A DNA stretch of 64,000 nucleotides from Hyphomicrobiales bacterium. Its GTDB lineage: Bacteria; Pseudomonadota; Alphaproteobacteria; Rhizobiales; Rhizobiaceae. The stretch spans positions 67,078 to 131,077 of the forward strand of contig UCNG01000002.1 of the NCBI GenBank assembly GCA_900473915.1, read 5' to 3'. Each line of letters starts with the position of its first letter. Positions within the stretch are counted from its first letter, which is position 1. This document shows, piece by piece, positions 26,298 through 35,257 of this stretch. Position numbers and translations under genes: made by a program. The notes below the pieces were generated by a model. The model worked only from the letters and a program-made list of their open reading frames with translations. It was not told where the DNA came from and did no database searches.

Positions 26298-27287
26298 ATG
26301 ACATTGGGAAAAATCACCCGGCGCGGTGTGGTTGCCGTCTTTGCAGGCATTTTTGCTGTCGGGGCCAGCATTGCCGTCGCGCAGTCTCCGGCCTTCTTCC
26401 GCATCGGCACCGGCGGCACGGCTGGCACCTATTATCCGATAGGCGGGTTGATCGCCAATGCGATTTCCGGGGCAGGGGACAAGGGCGTACCCGGTCTGGT
26501 GGCCACGGCGGTTTCATCGAACGGTTCGGTCGCGAACATCAACGCTATCCAGTCCGGTTCGCTCGAATCGGGCTTCACCCAGTCCGATGTCGCCTATTGG
26601 GCGCATACGGGCACCGGCCTTTATGAGGGCAAGGGCAAGGTCGAGGACCTGCGCCTGATTGCTACGCTCTATCCCGAGACGATCCATCTGGTCGCCCGCA
26701 AGGATGCGGGAATCAAATCCGTTGCCGATCTCAAGGGAAAGCGCGTTTCCATCGATGAGCCGGGCTCAGGCACGATTGTCGATGCCCGCATCGTTCTGGA
26801 AGCATATGGCTTGAGCGAAAGCGACATCAAGGCCGAGCATCTGAAGCCCGGTCCGGCTGGCGAGCGTCTGAAGGACGGCGCGCTTGATGCCTATTTCTTC
26901 GTTGGCGGTTATCCGACCGGCGCAATCTCGGAACTGGCGACGTCGAACGGCATTTCGCTGGTCCCGATATCCGGTCCGGAAGCTCAGAAGATTCTGGAAA
27001 AATATTCGTTCTTCTCCAAGGATACGGTGCCGACCGACACCTACAAGGATGTCGGCGAAACCGAAACGCTGGCGGTTGCGGCACAGTGGGTCACGAACGC
27101 CAAGCAGCCGGATGAACTGGTCTACAACATCACCAAGACCCTGTTCAACGACGACAGCAGAAAGGCTTTCGATGCCGGACATGCGAAAGGCAAGCTGATC
27201 AAGCTCGATACGGCGACGACGAGCCTCGGCATTCCGCTGCATCCCGGTGCGGAGCGTTTCTACAAGGAAGCAGGCGTACTGAAATAA
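26298..27287 (+). CDS. TAXI-family TRAP transporter solute-binding protein
   Basis: A 329-residue periplasmic protein with a signal peptide (GVVAVFAGIFAVGASIAVAQ). The start of the mature protein, FFRIGTGGTAGTYYPIGGLIANAIS, is the signature of TAXI-type TRAP binding proteins; AVSSNGSVANINAIQSGSLESGFTQSDVAYWAHTG region follows the family closely. It captures an organic acid and hands it to the membrane unit downstream. The ligand is not predictable. A strong terminator after it suggests it is made in excess over the permease. Confidence 0.93.
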   Translation: MTLGKITRRGVVAVFAGIFAVGASIAVAQSPAFFRIGTGGTAGTYYPIGGLIANAISGAGDKGVPGLVATAVSSNGSVANINAIQSGSLESGFTQSDVAYWAHTGTGLYEGKGKVEDLRLIATLYPETIHLVARKDAGIKSVADLKGKRVSIDEPGSGTIVDARIVLEAYGLSESDIKAEHLKPGPAGERLKDGALDAYFFVGGYPTGAISELATSNGISLVPISGPEAQKILEKYSFFSKDTVPTDTYKDVGETETLAVAAQWVTNAKQPDELVYNITKTLFNDDSRKAFDAGHAKGKLIKLDTATTSLGIPLHPGAERFYKEAGVLK

Positions 27288-27314
27288 GTCGCCCATTCCG
27301 TTCGGATGAACAAG

Positions 27315-27350
27315 ATGCACGGAGTTTCACCCGAACTCCGTGCATTTTCT
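27315..27350 (+). terminator. Terminator/attenuator between TRAP binding protein and permease
   Basis: A 12-bp perfect stem (ATGCACGGAGTT with AACTCCGTGCAT), seven-base loop, followed by TTTTCTT. Very likely a rho-independent terminator lowering transcription into the permease gene. Confidence 0.85.
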
Positions 27351-27403
27351 TCCAGTTCGAAAAAGCATCTTTCATATCGATAATTTTGTTAAAACAAGCG
27401 GTT

Positions 27404-27441
27404 AGAGCGATTTCCCGATTCAGTTGAATCGGCTGCGCTCT
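27404..27441. repeat. Palindromic intergenic repeat
   Basis: Outer arms AGAGCG/CGCTCT enclose inner arms GATTCA/TGAATC. It resembles another dispersed palindrome family of the Brucella group; a fragment with GATTCAGTTTAACT is also seen near 43187. Confidence 0.5.
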
Positions 27442-27457
27442 GAATGGAGAGGACAGT

Positions 27458-29509
27458 ATGGCGAGCGAGCAAGAGACGAAACTGTCGCCCATGGAACTGG
27501 ATGAGGCCAAGGCGCGCGAGCTGGAAGAAAAGTTCGACTCCGAGATACGCTTTCGCCCGCTGGCACCGCTGGCAGCGCGCATCGTCGGCGGGCTGCTCAT
27601 CATACTTTCCCTCTTCCACTATTACACGGCGGGCTTTGGCCTTTTGTCGGAAATGGTGCATCGCGGCATCCATCTTTCCTTCGTGCTTGGTCTGGTCTTC
27701 CTCGTCTTTCCGTTTTCCCCCAAGGGCTACGACCAGCCCACGACGTCGTCATGGCTGAGGCCGCTTGGCATTTCCATCATCGACTGGGCGCTGGCGATCA
27801 TCGCGGTCGTGTCCGTTGCCCATGTTCCGATGATTCCGCTTGACGATCTGGCGTTCCGTGTCGGCAATCCGACGACGACGGACGTTGTGCTTGGCGGTCT
27901 TCTCATTCTGGTTCTGCTGGAAGCGACACGGCGCTCGGTCGGGTGGCCGCTGCCGATCATATCCGTCCTGTTCATGCTCTATGCCATTTACGGGCAGCAT
28001 ATGCCGGGCATTCTCGTCCATCCCGGCGCGACCGTCAGCCAGCTTGTCGACCATCTTTATCTGACGACGCAGGGCATCTACGGCATCGCGCTTGGCGTGG
28101 TCGCAACCTATGTCTTCCATTTCGTGCTGTTCGGGGTGTTTGCCACCCGCATCGGCCTCGGCCAGCTATTTCTGGATTGCGCGGCATGGGTGGCGGGCCG
28201 TTTCGCGGGCGGTCCGGCAAAAGTCTCCATTTTCGGGTCGGCCCTTTTCGGCATGATTTCCGGTTCGTCGGTCGCCAATACGGTGACGGTCGGTTCGCTC
28301 ACCATCCCGGCGATGATCCGGCTTGGCTACAAGCGCCATTTCGCCGCCGCCGTTGAGTCCGCATCATCGACCGGCGGGCAGATCACGCCGCCGATCATGG
28401 GTGCCGCCGCATTCCTGATGATCGAATTCCTGAACCTGCCTTACACGACGATCATTCTGGCGGCCATCGTGCCGGCCTTCATGCACTTCTTCGGCGTCTT
28501 GATGCAGGTCCATTTCGAAGCAAAGCGCAACGGCTTGCGCGGCATGACCAAGGAAGAGCTGCCCGACCTCAAGGAAGCTTTCAAGCGCGACTGGCCGACC
28601 GTCATTCCGCTGGTCGTGCTGATCGGGGTGCTTCTGTCGGGTTACACGCCTTATCTGGCGGCGTTCTGGGGCATTACGCTGTGTATCGCGGTGGGTTTGC
28701 TCAACCCGCGCAAGCGCATGTCGATAGGCGAGATTTTTGACGGATTGCGCGATGGCGCCAAATATGCGCTCGCCGTGGGCGCGGCGGCGGCGACTGTCGG
28801 CATTATCGTCGGTGTGGTCACGCTTACCGGCGTCGGCTTCAAGATTTCCTATATCGTGACGTCGACGGCGGCGCAGCTCGCCACCTATTTCGGCACCATT
28901 CTGCCTGCCGCCTGGTTTGGTCCGCAGACCCTGACGCTGCTTTTCACGCTCATCATGACGGGGATCGTCTGCATTTTGATGGGCTGCGGCATCCCGACGA
29001 CGGCCAATTACATCATCATGGCGACCATCGCCGCACCTGCGCTGGGGCTGCTGGGTGTCGAGCCGATCGTGGCCCATTTCTTCGTCTTCTATTATGGCGT
29101 GCTGGCGGACATCACCCCGCCTGTCGCGCTCGCCGCTTATGCGGCGGCGGGGATGGCGGGTGCTGATCCGTTCAAGACCGGCAATACAGCCTTCCGGCTC
29201 GGTCTCGGCAAGGTGCTTGTGCCATTCGTGTTTGTGTTCTCTCCGTCGCTGCTGCTGGTCACGTCGGGTTTCAACTGGCTGGATTTCTCCGTGGCCTTCC
29301 TCGGTTGCGCCATCGGCATCACCGCGCTTGGCGCCGCACTGTCGGGCTTTTTCCTGGTGCGCACCAAGGCATGGGAAAATGTCCTGCTGATCGTGGCCGC
29401 GATCCTTCTGGTTGCGCCGGAGATTTACTCCTCGCTCGTGGGGCTGGCGCTGCTGGTGCCGGTTGTGGTTCGCCACCTCTCGTCGGTGCGACAGCCTCAA
29501 GCTGCTTGA
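27458..29509 (+). CDS. TRAP transporter fused permease (DctQM type)
   Basis: A 683-residue inner-membrane protein fusing the small DctQ-like and large DctM-like subunits, as usual for TAXI-TRAP systems. About 16-18 hydrophobic helices are visible; the large-domain signatures FGMISGSSVANTVTVGSLTIPAMIRLGY, ASSTGGQITPPIMGAAAFLMIEFL pattern and MGCGIPTTANYIIMA are clear. It uses an ion gradient to import the solute bound by the upstream protein. GGAGAGGA precedes the ATG. The norD gene converges 28 bases downstream. Confidence 0.94.
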   Translation: MASEQETKLSPMELDEAKARELEEKFDSEIRFRPLAPLAARIVGGLLIILSLFHYYTAGFGLLSEMVHRGIHLSFVLGLVFLVFPFSPKGYDQPTTSSWLRPLGISIIDWALAIIAVVSVAHVPMIPLDDLAFRVGNPTTTDVVLGGLLILVLLEATRRSVGWPLPIISVLFMLYAIYGQHMPGILVHPGATVSQLVDHLYLTTQGIYGIALGVVATYVFHFVLFGVFATRIGLGQLFLDCAAWVAGRFAGGPAKVSIFGSALFGMISGSSVANTVTVGSLTIPAMIRLGYKRHFAAAVESASSTGGQITPPIMGAAAFLMIEFLNLPYTTIILAAIVPAFMHFFGVLMQVHFEAKRNGLRGMTKEELPDLKEAFKRDWPTVIPLVVLIGVLLSGYTPYLAAFWGITLCIAVGLLNPRKRMSIGEIFDGLRDGAKYALAVGAAAATVGIIVGVVTLTGVGFKISYIVTSTAAQLATYFGTILPAAWFGPQTLTLLFTLIMTGIVCILMGCGIPTTANYIIMATIAAPALGLLGVEPIVAHFFVFYYGVLADITPPVALAAYAAAGMAGADPFKTGNTAFRLGLGKVLVPFVFVFSPSLLLVTSGFNWLDFSVAFLGCAIGITALGAALSGFFLVRTKAWENVLLIVAAILLVAPEIYSSLVGLALLVPVVVRHLSSVRQPQAA

Positions 29510-29537
29510 GGCACATCGCGAAAATTGCCTGTCCGGC

Positions 29538-31439
29538 TCAGCCAGTCATCATCCGATAGATCGCAGGCAGAGCGAATGGCAGTTTCGACAATTTGGCGAC
29601 GAGCGCATAGTTTCTCCGGCCGAAAAGTGCGGGGAGATAGCTGCTCGCCTCGCGGTCGACCGTCACGGCAAAGACGTTGACGCCTCTGGCGCGCGCTTCT
29701 TGGACCGCCCTGCGGCTGTCCTCAAGCGCGAACCGGCCTTCATAGTGATCGACATCGTTCGGCTTGCCATCCGTCAGCACCAGCAGAAGCTTCTTTCGGT
29801 TGGGCTGTTCGGCAAGCTTTGCGGTCGAATGGCGGATGGCTGCTCCCATGCGCGTGTAGAAACCGGGTTTCAGCGCGGCAATGCGATGCTCGACCGCTGG
29901 CCCGAAAGCTTCGTCAAAGTCCTTCACGGTCTCGACCCGCACCCATGAGCGGCGGCGCGAGGTAAAGGTCTGGATGGAGCAGCGGTCGCCACAGGCAGCA
30001 ATGCCATTGGCCAGAACCAGAAGCGCCTCCTTTTCCACATCCAGCACACGCCGGTTGTCGATCCACGCATCGGTGGATAGCGACACATCGACCAGAATGG
30101 TGACGGCAAGGTCGTTCGCCTTGGGGCGGCTCATCAGATGCACACGGTCGCTGCCCTGACCGCCAGCGGCAAAGTCGCACCGCGAACGAACTACGGCATC
30201 GAGGTCGAGATCATTGCCATCGAGCTGTGCACGCATCAATTCGCGGCCCGGACGCAGGATCTCGAACTGGCGGCGCACGCGGCGCACGAGGTTTCGCGCT
30301 TCGTCATCCAGTTCCAGAGCGTCTTCGCGGGCCTGCGCCGGTGCCGCCAGAACGCTGCAATGATCCTGAAGATAGGTCGCCTTGCGGTAATCCCATTCCG
30401 GATAGGTCAGTTTGGCGGAAAGAGCCGCCCGGTCGACGGCTTCAGGCGGCAGGTCGAGGTCGAACCGGAAACGCGCAGCCGGTCTGCCCTTGCGCTCGCC
30501 CAATGTGAGATCGTCAAGCTCATCGGCGGATTTGGCGTTCTGTTCATCGCTATCGTCGGTTGGCCGGTCGACGCTTACCATTTCGGCCATGGCCAGGATT
30601 TTCTCGAAACGGTTGAGAATGAACGGGCTACGGTCGGCCAGTCTCGGGTCCTGCTTTTCGCGGTTGGCGATCTGCCGCCCGGTTTCCACGCCTTCCACCT
30701 TGCTGCCGGGCACGGGCTGGTCGTCGCTGTCACGCGGCGCGGTTTCCTCCCGCCTTATCAATTCCGGCCAGAGCGGAACGGGCAGGGCAGGCAGATAGCC
30801 CGCTGGCGCGCAATGGGGAAAGATCGTGGGGAGACTGTCATCCGGCAATCCGGCCCCCTGCTTCAGAAGCGCCAGAATGCGCTCTTCCACCTGTCGCTCC
30901 AGCCCATGCAGCGAACGTTTCGGACGTACAGCGAGCAATGCTTCGCACAGGCGCGCATAGCGGTTCTGCAAACCGGGAAAAACCCCGCAAGTCTTCGCAA
31001 CCGTCTCCGACGCCAAAGCAAGCGACGCAAGATTGCGGCGCAGCGGATCGTTGGAAGGCTCCTTCACCTCAACCGGCATGACGGCCATGTAACCGGCAAG
31101 CCAGACATAAAGATCGTAATTGAGCGCGCTGTCGGGAAAGAGCGCGATCTCCGGCGGCAGCATCAAAGTCGCTTCGTCCCGCAATGGCTGGCTGAGTTTT
31201 TCCTCGCCCAGAGCCATGCGCTGCCGCAGCCCCAGCCTGTGCCCGGAAGTTCGGGCGCGGGCAGGGGCAATCTGCACGGCAACATCGCCGCCAAAACCAC
31301 GAAAGCAGATGGCGAGCTTCTGGCGAATATCGCCAAGCTGTACGGCGTGCTCGGGATAATGCGGCCACGATCCCGTCTTGCCGATCAGGCGATGCCACGC
31401 CCGACCGACTGTTTCCTCCAGTTCCAGAAAATCCAGCAT
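29538..31439 (-). CDS. norD: Nitric oxide reductase activation protein NorD
   Basis: A 633-residue cytoplasmic protein with a C-terminal von Willebrand A domain; DVSLSTDAW carries the metal-binding DxSxS and later LVLTDGKPND the conserved Asp. NorD works with the NorQ ATPase to assemble or activate the NorCB enzyme, probably inserting the non-haem iron. The N-terminal 350 residues are less conserved, with an acidic segment. It is the last gene of norCBQD; its start lies 11 bases downstream of the norQ stop. Confidence 0.93.
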   Translation of the reverse strand: MLDFLELEETVGRAWHRLIGKTGSWPHYPEHAVQLGDIRQKLAICFRGFGGDVAVQIAPARARTSGHRLGLRQRMALGEEKLSQPLRDEATLMLPPEIALFPDSALNYDLYVWLAGYMAVMPVEVKEPSNDPLRRNLASLALASETVAKTCGVFPGLQNRYARLCEALLAVRPKRSLHGLERQVEERILALLKQGAGLPDDSLPTIFPHCAPAGYLPALPVPLWPELIRREETAPRDSDDQPVPGSKVEGVETGRQIANREKQDPRLADRSPFILNRFEKILAMAEMVSVDRPTDDSDEQNAKSADELDDLTLGERKGRPAARFRFDLDLPPEAVDRAALSAKLTYPEWDYRKATYLQDHCSVLAAPAQAREDALELDDEARNLVRRVRRQFEILRPGRELMRAQLDGNDLDLDAVVRSRCDFAAGGQGSDRVHLMSRPKANDLAVTILVDVSLSTDAWIDNRRVLDVEKEALLVLANGIAACGDRCSIQTFTSRRRSWVRVETVKDFDEAFGPAVEHRIAALKPGFYTRMGAAIRHSTAKLAEQPNRKKLLLVLTDGKPNDVDHYEGRFALEDSRRAVQEARARGVNVFAVTVDREASSYLPALFGRRNYALVAKLSKLPFALPAIYRMMTG

Positions 31440-31450
31440 TGCGGCCCCGC

Positions 31451-32263
31451 CTATTTCAGCATTGCATCAGCGACTTCAATCAGGGCGGCTTTCACGTCCG
31501 GCTCATCGGTCAGCGGCTCGATCATCGCGGCGCGCGCCGCTTCGCGTTGCGACATGCCTGCCTCGATCAGCGTCGCGCAGTAGACCAGCAGGCGTGTGGA
31601 AACGCCTTCTTCCAGATCATGCCCTTTCAAGCCGCGTAAGCGGTGAGCCAGTGCCACCAGCGGCGCAACCTTGTGGGCAGGGAGGCCGCTTTCCTCGCTC
31701 ACCACCGCGATTTCCTGTTCCTTGGGCAGAAAGTCGAACTCGATGGCGACGAAGCGCTGGCGTGTGCTTGGCTTGAGGGACTTCAGCAGGTTCTGGTAGC
31801 CCGGATTATAGGACACGACGAGCATGAAGGCATCCGGCGCTTCCAGCAATTCGCCGGTGCGTTCCAATGGCAGAAGGCGGCGGTCGTCAGTCAGCGGATG
31901 CAGAACCACGGCCACGTCCTTACGCGCTTCGACAATCTCGTCGAGATAGCAGATGCCGCCATCGCGCACGGTGCGGGTCAGCGGGCCGTCGACCCATATT
32001 GTATCGCCGCCCTTCAGCAGATAACGCCCGGTCAGATCGGCAGCCGCCAGATCGTCATGGCAGGAAACCGTTGAAAGCGGCAGGCCGAGCTTCGCGGCCA
32101 TATGGCTTACAAACCGCGTCTTGCCGCAGCCGGTCGGACCTTTCAGCAGCAGTGGCAGCTTGCGCGTCCAGGCCATTTCAAAGAGCGCACATTCATTGCC
32201 CGACGGGCTGTATGGCGGGATCGAGACATTGGCATTTTCTACATTTCTGAGAATGGGGTTCAT
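31451..32263 (-). CDS. norQ: MoxR-type AAA+ ATPase NorQ
   Basis: A 270-residue AAA+ protein. Walker A GPTGCGKTRF, Walker B region ICYLDEIVEARKDV and sensor regions are intact. It opens MNPILRNVENANVSIPPY as in other NorQ/NirQ proteins. With NorD it activates nitric oxide reductase. The ATG at 32263 has AAGGAAA seven bases upstream; a 13-residue extension is rejected. It lies 61 bases after norB. Confidence 0.95.
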   Translation of the reverse strand: MNPILRNVENANVSIPPYSPSGNECALFEMAWTRKLPLLLKGPTGCGKTRFVSHMAAKLGLPLSTVSCHDDLAAADLTGRYLLKGGDTIWVDGPLTRTVRDGGICYLDEIVEARKDVAVVLHPLTDDRRLLPLERTGELLEAPDAFMLVVSYNPGYQNLLKSLKPSTRQRFVAIEFDFLPKEQEIAVVSEESGLPAHKVAPLVALAHRLRGLKGHDLEEGVSTRLLVYCATLIEAGMSQREAARAAMIEPLTDEPDVKAALIEVADAMLK

Positions 32264-32324
32264 GGCCGTTTTCCTTTGTGTCAGACAATGAAGCCCCGCC
32301 AATGGCGGGGCTTGTTGGCAGCGA

Positions 32325-33671
32325 TCATTCGGCGGGCTGTATCAAGGGGCTTGCGTTTTCGCGGCGTTCCTTGCCCGGAACCAGCACGGCCCAGATGAAC
32401 ATGAAGGCCGAGATCACCACCACGACGCCGGAGCCGAGGCGTATCCAGTAGAATACGGCCAGCTGGTCCTGCACATTCATGAATCCTTCTCCCAACACGC
32501 GCTGGAGATGGGTCTGGACGACGCCTGCGAAGGTCAGCGCGAAGGTCATCACGGACATGGCGGTGCACATGGCCCAGAAGCTCACCATGGAAAGCATCTG
32601 GTTATAGGGCGCCCGCCCGCGCAGTTCGGGGATCGCATAGGCCATGACTGCGAGGTTGAGCATGACATAGGCGCCGAAGAAGGCGAGGTGTCCGTGGGCG
32701 GCAGTAAGCTGCGTGCCGTGGGTGTAGTAGTTGACCGACGACAGCGTATGCAGGAAGCCCCATACGCCTGCCCCGAAGAAGGCCATGACCGAACAGCCGA
32801 TGGACCACAGAAGGGCCGCACGGTTCGGATGTTTGCGACCGGCCTTCCATGTCATCACGAAGGTGAAGATGACCATGGTGAAGAACGGCGCGACTTCCAG
32901 CGTGGAGAACAGCGAGCCGATCCACTGCCAGTAGCCGGGTGCGCCGATCCAGTAATAATGGTGGCCGGTGCCGAGAATGCCGGAAAACAGGGCGAGGCCG
33001 ACAATGACATAGAGCCATTTTTCCACGACTTCGCGGTCGATGCCGTTGAGCTTGATCATCAGGAAGGCGAGGATCGACGCCATGATCAGTTCCCACACGC
33101 CTTCAACCCACAGATGGATGACGTACCACCAGTAAAGCTTGTCGAGCGCGAGATTGATCGGATTGTAGAAGGCGAAGAGGAAGAACAGCGCCAGCCCCCA
33201 CAGACCGAACAGAAGAATGTTGGTCACGGTGGTCTTGCGGCCCTTGAGCGCCGTCAGCGTGATGTTGAACAGGAATATCAGGCAGACAACGACGATGCCG
33301 ACCTTGATGATGAACGGCTGTTCGAGAAATTCGCGCCCCTCGTGAATATGGAACAGGTAACCGACAACGGCGATACCTGCGGCCACGAAGAACAGCCAGA
33401 ACTGGATGACAGCAAGCTTGGTGCTGTAAAGTTCGGTTTCGGTTTCTTCCGGCAGCAGATAATAGGTCGAACCCATGAACCCCATCAAAAGCCACACGAC
33501 CAGCGCGTTGGTGTGGATCATGCGGACGATGTTGAAGGGCAGAAGCTCGGAGAGCGTATTGGGCAGAACATAGATCGTACCGGCGAGAACGCCGAATGCG
33601 ACCTGCGCGATGAACAGCACGAGTGCTCCATAAAAATAGAGCATCGCGACCTTTTGGCTTTCATATTTCAT
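32325..33671 (-). CDS. norB: Nitric oxide reductase large subunit NorB
   Basis: A 448-residue 12-helix haem-copper oxidase homologue that reduces two NO to N2O. Haem and iron ligands are visible: IHTNALVVWLLMGFMGSTYY carries a low-spin haem His, HLWVEGVWELIMASILAF the active-site His and Glu, GTGHHYYWIG the adjacent His pair, and GHLAFFGAYVMLNLA the C-terminal haem ligands. No N-terminal quinol-oxidase extension, so it is the cytochrome c-dependent type, matching the adjacent norC. Confidence 0.97.
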   Translation of the reverse strand: MKYESQKVAMLYFYGALVLFIAQVAFGVLAGTIYVLPNTLSELLPFNIVRMIHTNALVVWLLMGFMGSTYYLLPEETETELYSTKLAVIQFWLFFVAAGIAVVGYLFHIHEGREFLEQPFIIKVGIVVVCLIFLFNITLTALKGRKTTVTNILLFGLWGLALFFLFAFYNPINLALDKLYWWYVIHLWVEGVWELIMASILAFLMIKLNGIDREVVEKWLYVIVGLALFSGILGTGHHYYWIGAPGYWQWIGSLFSTLEVAPFFTMVIFTFVMTWKAGRKHPNRAALLWSIGCSVMAFFGAGVWGFLHTLSSVNYYTHGTQLTAAHGHLAFFGAYVMLNLAVMAYAIPELRGRAPYNQMLSMVSFWAMCTAMSVMTFALTFAGVVQTHLQRVLGEGFMNVQDQLAVFYWIRLGSGVVVVISAFMFIWAVLVPGKERRENASPLIQPAE

Positions 33672-33697
33672 AATGTGTAACTCCGTTCATCCCGCGC

Positions 33698-34150
33698 TCA
33701 GCCTGCCTCGTTGGGCGGCCAGTCCTGCGTCTTGATGCGGCTGGTCCATTCAAGGAAATCAGCCAGATCGTTGAGTTCCTGTTCGCTCAGGTTGAACTGG
33801 GGCATCTGGCGACGCCCTTCGATCCCCGTGGGTTGTGCCTGCATCCACGCTTTCATCGTCTCGCGTGCGCCTTCCGGGTCTTCTTCGCCGCCCCAGCGCT
33901 TCCAGACATTGCCAAGCTCAGGCGCGAAATAGGCGCCTTCGCCAAGCAGCGTGTGGCAGTTGATGCAGGAGTTTTTCTCCCAGATGTGCTTGCCGCGGGC
34001 GACCGAGGTCGTCAGCGTGGATTCATCCGTGGATGTCGTTTTCATGTAATAGTGGCTGTGCGCCGTCAGCCCCACGAAGATCGCGAAAAAGAAAATAGAC
34101 CCGCCATAGAAGACGTTTCGGGCGCCGGTCTTGGTTAGGCGTTCTGCCAT
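33698..34150 (-). CDS. norC: Nitric oxide reductase cytochrome c subunit NorC
   Basis: A 150-residue membrane-anchored cytochrome c. One N-terminal helix (NVFYGGSIFFFAIFVGLTA) precedes the periplasmic domain with haem motif CINCH (residues about 58-62) and GEGAYFAPELGNVW; MPQFNLSEQELNDLADFLEW supplies the axial Met and final helix. It passes electrons from soluble cytochrome c to NorB. An FNR/NnrR-type palindrome lies about 130 bases upstream. Confidence 0.96.
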   Translation of the reverse strand: MAERLTKTGARNVFYGGSIFFFAIFVGLTAHSHYYMKTTSTDESTLTTSVARGKHIWEKNSCINCHTLLGEGAYFAPELGNVWKRWGGEEDPEGARETMKAWMQAQPTGIEGRRQMPQFNLSEQELNDLADFLEWTSRIKTQDWPPNEAG

Positions 34151-34252
34151 CCCTTCGTCCTTTCATATGCCGGGGGACAAGGCCCCGGCAACAAATCCCC
34201 CCGTCGATAATGCGGCTGGTCATTCCCCTCGCCAGCATCACGGGACAGGACT

Positions 34253-34294
34253 GTTCTATCGGTCGGGGGAAAGCCTTCTTTGCGATTTGGCAAA
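34253..34294 (-). promoter_or_regulatory. NnrR/FNR-type box and candidate promoter of norCBQD
   Basis: TTTGCGATTTGGCAAA at 34279-34294 is an inverted repeat with TTG-N8-CAA, the half-site spacing of FNR/NnrR sites. A -10-like TAGAAC on the minus strand (34258-34253) is centred 31 bases from it. The transcript would have a leader of about 95 bases before norC. An almost identical box occurs at 35188-35203. Confidence 0.65.
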
Positions 34295-34309
34295 GACCAA
34301 TACAGATGT

Positions 34310-34582
34310 TCAGAAGAGAGCACGGACAATGATGGAGCGCGCCAGCGCAAGCGCCAGCAAAATGGCGGGCCAGGCCAGAAGGGTCGGCTTCAATGTGCCG
34401 CTGGTTCCGCGCATTTCCATGAAATCGAGGATGACGAACCAGCCTTTCGCAAAAGCCAGAATCAACACGGCGACGATGGCGGCGAGCATTCCGCCGCTGG
34501 TGGCTGCGATGAATGCGCCGCTCACCGCAAGGAGAACGAGAAAAACGAATGTTCGGGTCAGGGAAGGATCACGGTCGGACAC
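34310..34582 (-). CDS. norF: NorF-like small membrane protein
   Basis: A 90-residue protein with three hydrophobic segments (RTFVFLVLLAVSGAFIAAT, LAAIVAVLILAFAKGWFVILDFMEM, LAWPAILLALALARSII). AKGWFVILDFMEMRG fits cytochrome oxidase subunit IV-like/NorF proteins. It starts with GTG 34582, eight bases after the norE stop; longer starts overlap norE and lack family similarity. NorF is needed for full Nor activity in some denitrifiers, role unclear. Confidence 0.82.
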   Translation of the reverse strand: MSDRDPSLTRTFVFLVLLAVSGAFIAATSGGMLAAIVAVLILAFAKGWFVILDFMEMRGTSGTLKPTLLAWPAILLALALARSIIVRALF

Positions 34583-34590
34583 TGCGGGCC

Positions 34591-35154
34591 TCAGGCAAGA
34601 TAAAGGACAGGAAACATCACCAGCCATACGAGGTCGATGGCGTGCCAGAGCGTCGTGATCAGCAGGACATTGGAGCGTGTCGGTCGCCAAGCGACGAGCG
34701 CCAGAATGAGCGAGCCGAACAGCACATGCATCAGGTGAAAGCCGGTCAGCAGAAAATAAAGCTCGAAGAAGGAACCAGCCGCCTCATCGCCCGCGAACCG
34801 GATTTCATGCGAATATTCAACGAGCTTGATCGCTACGAAACCCAGGCCGAAAAAGGCGGCATATAAAAGCGGACGGCGAGCCTCGCTTAGATCGTTGCGC
34901 CTGCGCACGGCGATTGCCGCCTGCCAGCCGCTCATCAGGAGCACGACGGTGTTGGTCGCCGCGAGGGCAGGGCTCAGATGCGAACGCAACCGCGCCACCC
35001 CTTCCACGTCGATGATCGACATCACCATGAAAGCGACCAGCAGGATCGCGAAGGCGACGAGCTCGCTCCACACGAGAATCCACAGCAGAAGATCGTCTTC
35101 CGGGCGATCCTCTGAACCCACTGCAACTATGCTCAAATCTTCGGTTCCAGACAT
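34591..35154 (-). CDS. norE: NorE, cytochrome c oxidase subunit III-like protein
   Basis: A 187-residue protein with five hydrophobic helices. LLLWILVWSELVAFAILLVAF, GFVAIKLVEYSHEI and GFHLMHVLFGSLILAL, LITTLWHAIDLVWLVMFPVLYL match oxidase subunit III, as in NorE. It supports nitric oxide reductase function or assembly. The ribosome binding site before ATG 35154 is weak, and the regulatory box at 35188-35203 lies so close that a -41.5 activator would place the transcript start at this ATG; a downstream GTG start (VGSEDRPEDD) or a leaderless mRNA is possible. Confidence 0.88.
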   Translation of the reverse strand: MSGTEDLSIVAVGSEDRPEDDLLLWILVWSELVAFAILLVAFMVMSIIDVEGVARLRSHLSPALAATNTVVLLMSGWQAAIAVRRRNDLSEARRPLLYAAFFGLGFVAIKLVEYSHEIRFAGDEAAGSFFELYFLLTGFHLMHVLFGSLILALVAWRPTRSNVLLITTLWHAIDLVWLVMFPVLYLA

Positions 35155-35187
35155 GGAACATGCCTAGCGCCCGCAATTGGGAGCTTC

Positions 35188-35203
35188 TTTGCGTTTTGGC
35201 AAA
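35188..35203. promoter_or_regulatory. NnrR/FNR-type palindrome between norE and 51-residue ORF
   Basis: TTTGCGTTTTGGCAAA differs at one base from the box before norC. It lies 34 bases upstream of norE on one side and 54 bases before the small ORF on the other. By -41.5 geometry it fits the small ORF with a 21-base leader better than norE. Confidence 0.65.
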
Positions 35204-35257
35204 GAACAAGTGCAGTGATGGCGACATTGTATCGCCACCATAGCAAAGGGAATTTCA

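Noticed and set aside
30138-31583. A 481-codon plus-strand frame
   Set aside because: Antisense to norD, which has a clear VWA domain and operon context.
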